This document shows, in pieces, positions 6,747 through 7,264 of a stretch of 7,264 bases of DNA. The notes beneath the pieces are model-generated. The model was not told the DNA's origin and did not search any database. It worked only from the letters and a program-made list of their open reading frames with translations. Numbering within the stretch: the stretch's first letter is position 1; every line of letters begins with the position of its first letter. The DNA is from Comamonadaceae bacterium. GTDB lineage: Bacteria; Pseudomonadota; Gammaproteobacteria; Burkholderiales; Burkholderiaceae. The stretch spans positions 1-7,264 of the forward strand of contig CANCGU010000132.1 in NCBI GenBank assembly GCA_947377705.1. Direction: 5' to 3'. The translations under genes and the position numbers were made by a program.

Positions 6747-7012
6747 TCCGTCATCTCCCTCACGGCATTGATGCCGGTCATCACTAGATAAGCCAAGAAA
6801 GCCATGGCATCAATTGTGACAATGGCATATTCTAATAAAGTCAATACATGAATAGCATAAGGTGCTGTCCCCTTGATTGCAAGATATTGAACCAACAAAC
6901 CTAGCCCAAAAGCGGGGAGTGATATCAACACAAAAATCAATGAACCCACCACGATGTGAACGCCAAAGTGCACCACAGGTGACCACCATGTTTGCTGGTG
7001 CTTTTGATTCAC
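6743..7012 (-). CDS. small membrane protein of unknown function (89 aa)
   Basis: This encodes 89 residues from GTG 7012 to TGA at 6743-6745. AGAGGT (centred at about 7020) sits 6 bases before the GTG and supports that start. After a short polar N-terminus (MNQKHQQTWWSP) come two long hydrophobic segments, about residues 15-46 (VHFGVHIVVGSLIFVLISLPAF and onward) and about 54-83 (IHVLTLLEYAIVTIDAMAFLAYLV and onward), separated by KGTAP. This is a predicted two-helix inner-membrane protein ending in a charged REMTE tail. I recognise no family and assign no function. It overlaps the downstream 55-aa gene by ATGA, so the two probably form one operon ending at the terminator near 6541-6562. No convincing promoter was found between it and rnpB. 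Codon use is AT-richer than in cysK or htpX, which may mark a recently acquired or fast-evolving gene. Confidence 0.72.
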   Translation of the reverse strand: MNQKHQQTWWSPVVHFGVHIVVGSLIFVLISLPAFGLGLLVQYLAIKGTAPYAIHVLTLLEYAIVTIDAMAFLAYLVMTGINAVREMTE

Positions 7013-7116
7013 AGATGACCTCTTTCATCAACGATTTCACTGTGATGCAATTTTTAAAGTGATACAGCCAGATGACGCTGAGTTTGGCTCGAAAAGATCG
7101 GTATTCACGCATTAGC

Positions 7117-7122
7117 GATAAT
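7117..7122 (+). promoter_or_regulatory. candidate -10 box of rnpB
   Basis: GATAAT at 7117-7122 lies eight bases before the expected RNA 5' end near 7131, the right distance for a sigma-70 -10 element. No good -35 hexamer is found 16-18 bp upstream. The remainder of the divergent gap (7013-7116) shows no further site I can support, and I could not place a promoter for the minus-strand small operon. Confidence 0.35.
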
Positions 7123-7130
7123 CAACCCGT

Positions 7131-7264
7131 GAAGCTCGCTAGACCGTCGCTGGTGCAATCTGGGAAACCAGGCACTGGAGGAACGTCCGGACTGCGAAGG
7201 ACAGCGTAAGAGGTAACACCTCTCCACCGTGAGGTGAGGATTAGAGCAACAGAGACGAGCCGCT
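7131..7264 (+). ncRNA. rnpB: RNase P RNA, bacterial type A (5' part, 3' end outside window)
   Basis: This is the catalytic RNA of RNase P, which removes the 5' leader from tRNA precursors. The 5' end GAAGCT followed by AGACCGTCGC (7141-7150) lines up with the start of E. coli M1 RNA. A hairpin (about 7152-7176) has the GAAA tetraloop CTGG-GAAA-CCAG. The conserved GAGGAA.GTCCGG block is at 7178-7190. A GAGGT-AAC-ACCTC hairpin (7210-7222) and a CACC-GTGA-GGTG hairpin (7225-7236) follow, then GCAACAGAGA (7246-7255), the conserved region after the P12-side helices. One base of the first core block differs from the usual form (GAGGAACGTCC instead of GAGGAAAGTCC). About two thirds of the molecule should lie beyond the window. 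It is divergent from the small membrane-protein operon. Confidence 0.93.

Noticed and set aside
6810..7112. 100-codon minus-strand frame overlapping the 89-aa membrane protein gene
   Set aside because: It shares the same DNA in another frame but lacks a coherent domain. The 89-aa frame has two clear membrane segments, a Shine-Dalgarno site and an ATGA link to the next gene.
7241..7264. End of window considered as a tRNA or riboswitch
   Set aside because: The motifs from 7131 on match type-A RNase P RNA in order, so the stretch is part of rnpB.

Overview
The window looks like a piece of a betaproteobacterial chromosome, most likely from the Comamonadaceae (a Limnohabitans/Rhodoferax-like freshwater lineage). 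This rests on recognising the protein families and their neighbours: pyrC followed by a DUF3025 gene, htpX followed by a J-domain gene, and a type-A RNase P RNA. The DNA is moderately GC-rich, leucine is often encoded by TTG, and several genes appear to start with TTG or GTG. No database search was possible, so the taxon is an inference. No phage, transposon, CRISPR or defence gene is visible, and most of the window is housekeeping.

Layout. Positions 1-1562 (+) hold the C-terminal half of dihydroorotase (pyrC), overlapping a DUF3025 gene. That gene carries an in-frame inverted repeat in a low-complexity linker. After about 140 bp with a candidate promoter come the membrane protease gene htpX (1704-2576, +) and a J-domain protein gene (2580-3731, +). 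These two lie in the same reading frame, and only the TGA stop and one codon separate them. The J-domain gene converges on a minus-strand pair. That pair is read from 6524 (or 6494) down to 3751: a COG2509-type FAD-dependent dehydrogenase, then cysteine synthase cysK, joined by an ATGA overlap. Upstream of it, still on the minus strand, is an AT-richer two-gene operon for unrecognised small proteins: 89 aa with two membrane segments, then 55 aa and basic, also joined by ATGA. It ends in a clear intrinsic terminator just before the FAD gene. Divergent from it, the last 134 bases are the 5' part of RNase P RNA (rnpB, +), cut by the window end.

How the genes may work together. HtpX and the J-domain protein probably form a protein quality-control pair. 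The FAD dehydrogenase and CysK are translationally coupled, which suggests but does not prove a shared redox or sulfur context. The most promising points for follow-up are the HtpX/J-protein single-stop junction, the small membrane-protein operon, and the crowded terminator/mini-ORF/GTG arrangement at the FAD gene start.
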